DNA of 64,000 nt from Novilysobacter antarcticus (GTDB lineage: Bacteria; Pseudomonadota; Gammaproteobacteria; Xanthomonadales; Xanthomonadaceae): assembly GCF_019802285.1 (NCBI RefSeq), contig NZ_JAIEUJ010000004.1, forward strand, positions 186,001-250,000. The letters run 5' to 3'. The first letter of the stretch is position 1, and each line of letters begins with the position of its first letter. Below are positions 63,698 to 64,000 of the stretch, piece by piece. A program made the translations under genes and the position numbers. Under the pieces are notes generated by a model. It saw only the letters and a list, made by a program, of their open reading frames with translations. It searched no databases and was not told the origin of the DNA.

Positions 63698-63805
63698 CCG
63701 CCACCCGACATCACCTGGGAGCACTACGAAATCAACGCCCCGATCGCCGATGAGGTGTTTGTGCTTTCCGGCCAAGGCGACGAAGCGCCGGTTGCAGGCG
63801 GCAGC
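63698..63805 (+). pseudogene. Startless in-frame fragment after the CaiB stop
   Basis: Immediately after the CaiB stop the same frame continues open for 35 codons, PPPDITWEHYEINAPIADEV then FVLSGQGDEAPVAGGSR and a stop. It has no start codon. The WEHYEIN..ADEVFVL pattern looks like a protein C-terminus, so this may be a relic gene end or an extension read through in some relatives. Confidence 0.4.
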
Positions 63806-63807
63806 CG

Positions 63808-64000
63808 TTGAGCGCGGGCGGATCGGAGGGTCCGGCGGCGCTCGCTTCGGCCGGCAACACCACCTTCCGTGCGGTCACCGCAGCGGTGGCCGGCACGGTG
63901 TTCGAGTGGTTCGATTTCTTCCTGTACGGCAGCCTGGTGGCGGTGTTCGGCCGGCTGTTTTTCCCGCCGGGGCACGAGACCGCCGGCCTGCTGGCAGCGC
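63808..64000 (+). CDS. MFS transporter, N-terminal part (cut by window edge)
   Basis: About 64 codons are visible: NTTFRAVTAAVAGTVFEWFDFFLYGSLVAVFGRLFFPPG. The VxGNxxEWFDFxxYG-type pattern is the start of MHS-type MFS carriers for organic acids such as citrate, shikimate and tricarballylate. The start is taken as the TTG at 63808; no ATG is in frame. It would supply the importer of the catabolic cluster. Confidence 0.72.
   Translation, partial: MSAGGSEGPAALASAGNTTFRAVTAAVAGTVFEWFDFFLYGSLVAVFGRLFFPPGHETAGLLAA

Overview
The window looks like a high-GC gammaproteobacterium of the Xanthomonadaceae (Lysobacter/Luteimonas/Xanthomonas relatives). The evidence is the rnpA-rpmH-dnaA-dnaN-recF origin block, a monomeric NADP isocitrate dehydrogenase, E. 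coli-type TatD and HrpB, and a sedentary chromosomal integron of the xanthomonad type. No database search was possible, so the genus is inference.

Layout. (1) 1-8.5 kb is the replication origin: recF, dnaN and dnaA on the minus strand, diverging from rpmH, rnpA, yidC and mnmE. The dnaN-dnaA gap is the probable oriC, and three parS-like palindromes lie in and beside recF. (2) 8.7-31.6 kb is mostly conserved housekeeping: a TonB-like lipoprotein, two ABC-2 exporters, a secreted-type peptidase, ferredoxin-NADP reductase, tatD, hrpB, a response-regulator/kinase fusion, rluE, icd, a cysteine-less DksA paralogue, queF, zapE and others. (3) 31.6-41.0 kb carries cytochrome c5 and then a catabolic-looking block: TonB-dependent receptor, type B carboxylesterase, MDR reductase, tandem alpha/beta hydrolase with His at both nucleophile elbows, GlcD-like flavoprotein. 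A MliC-like lipoprotein ends it. (4) 41.2-51.9 kb is a chromosomal integron. The integrase intI is on the plus strand, and fifteen gene cassettes run away from it on the minus strand. Fourteen recognisable attC sites and one decayed terminal site separate them. The cassette region is visibly less GC-rich than its flanks. (5) 51.9-64.0 kb is a second, uncharacterised catabolic cluster: LysR and GntR regulators, FAD dehydrogenase, a 63-residue coupled protein, a CoA-transferase-fold protein lacking its usual Glu, two MmgE/PrpD proteins, a PaaK-like ligase, an amidase, a CaiB-type CoA-transferase and the start of an MFS carrier.

How it fits together. The origin genes are ordinary and intact. The integron is the accessory hot spot. 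Its attC sites supply stop codons, at least one ribosome binding site and C-terminal tails to cassette genes, and two cassettes carry disrupted genes. Cassette products include a chromate transporter, TlpA-type thioredoxin, RraB-like RNase E regulator, PIN-like protein, GNAT acetyltransferase, cold-shock/DUF1294 protein, cupin and several small membrane proteins.

The best candidate for an undescribed system is region 5. Five consecutive plus-strand genes from 56.9 to 63.7 kb are stacked, most with ATGA start/stop overlaps, and suggest import, CoA activation, hydration/dehydration or isomerisation, and amide hydrolysis of an organic acid whose identity the sequence does not reveal. A 10-bp palindrome, TGTCCGGACA, occurs in the divergent promoter of each catabolic block. 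No tRNA, rRNA, CRISPR array or insertion sequence was recognised.
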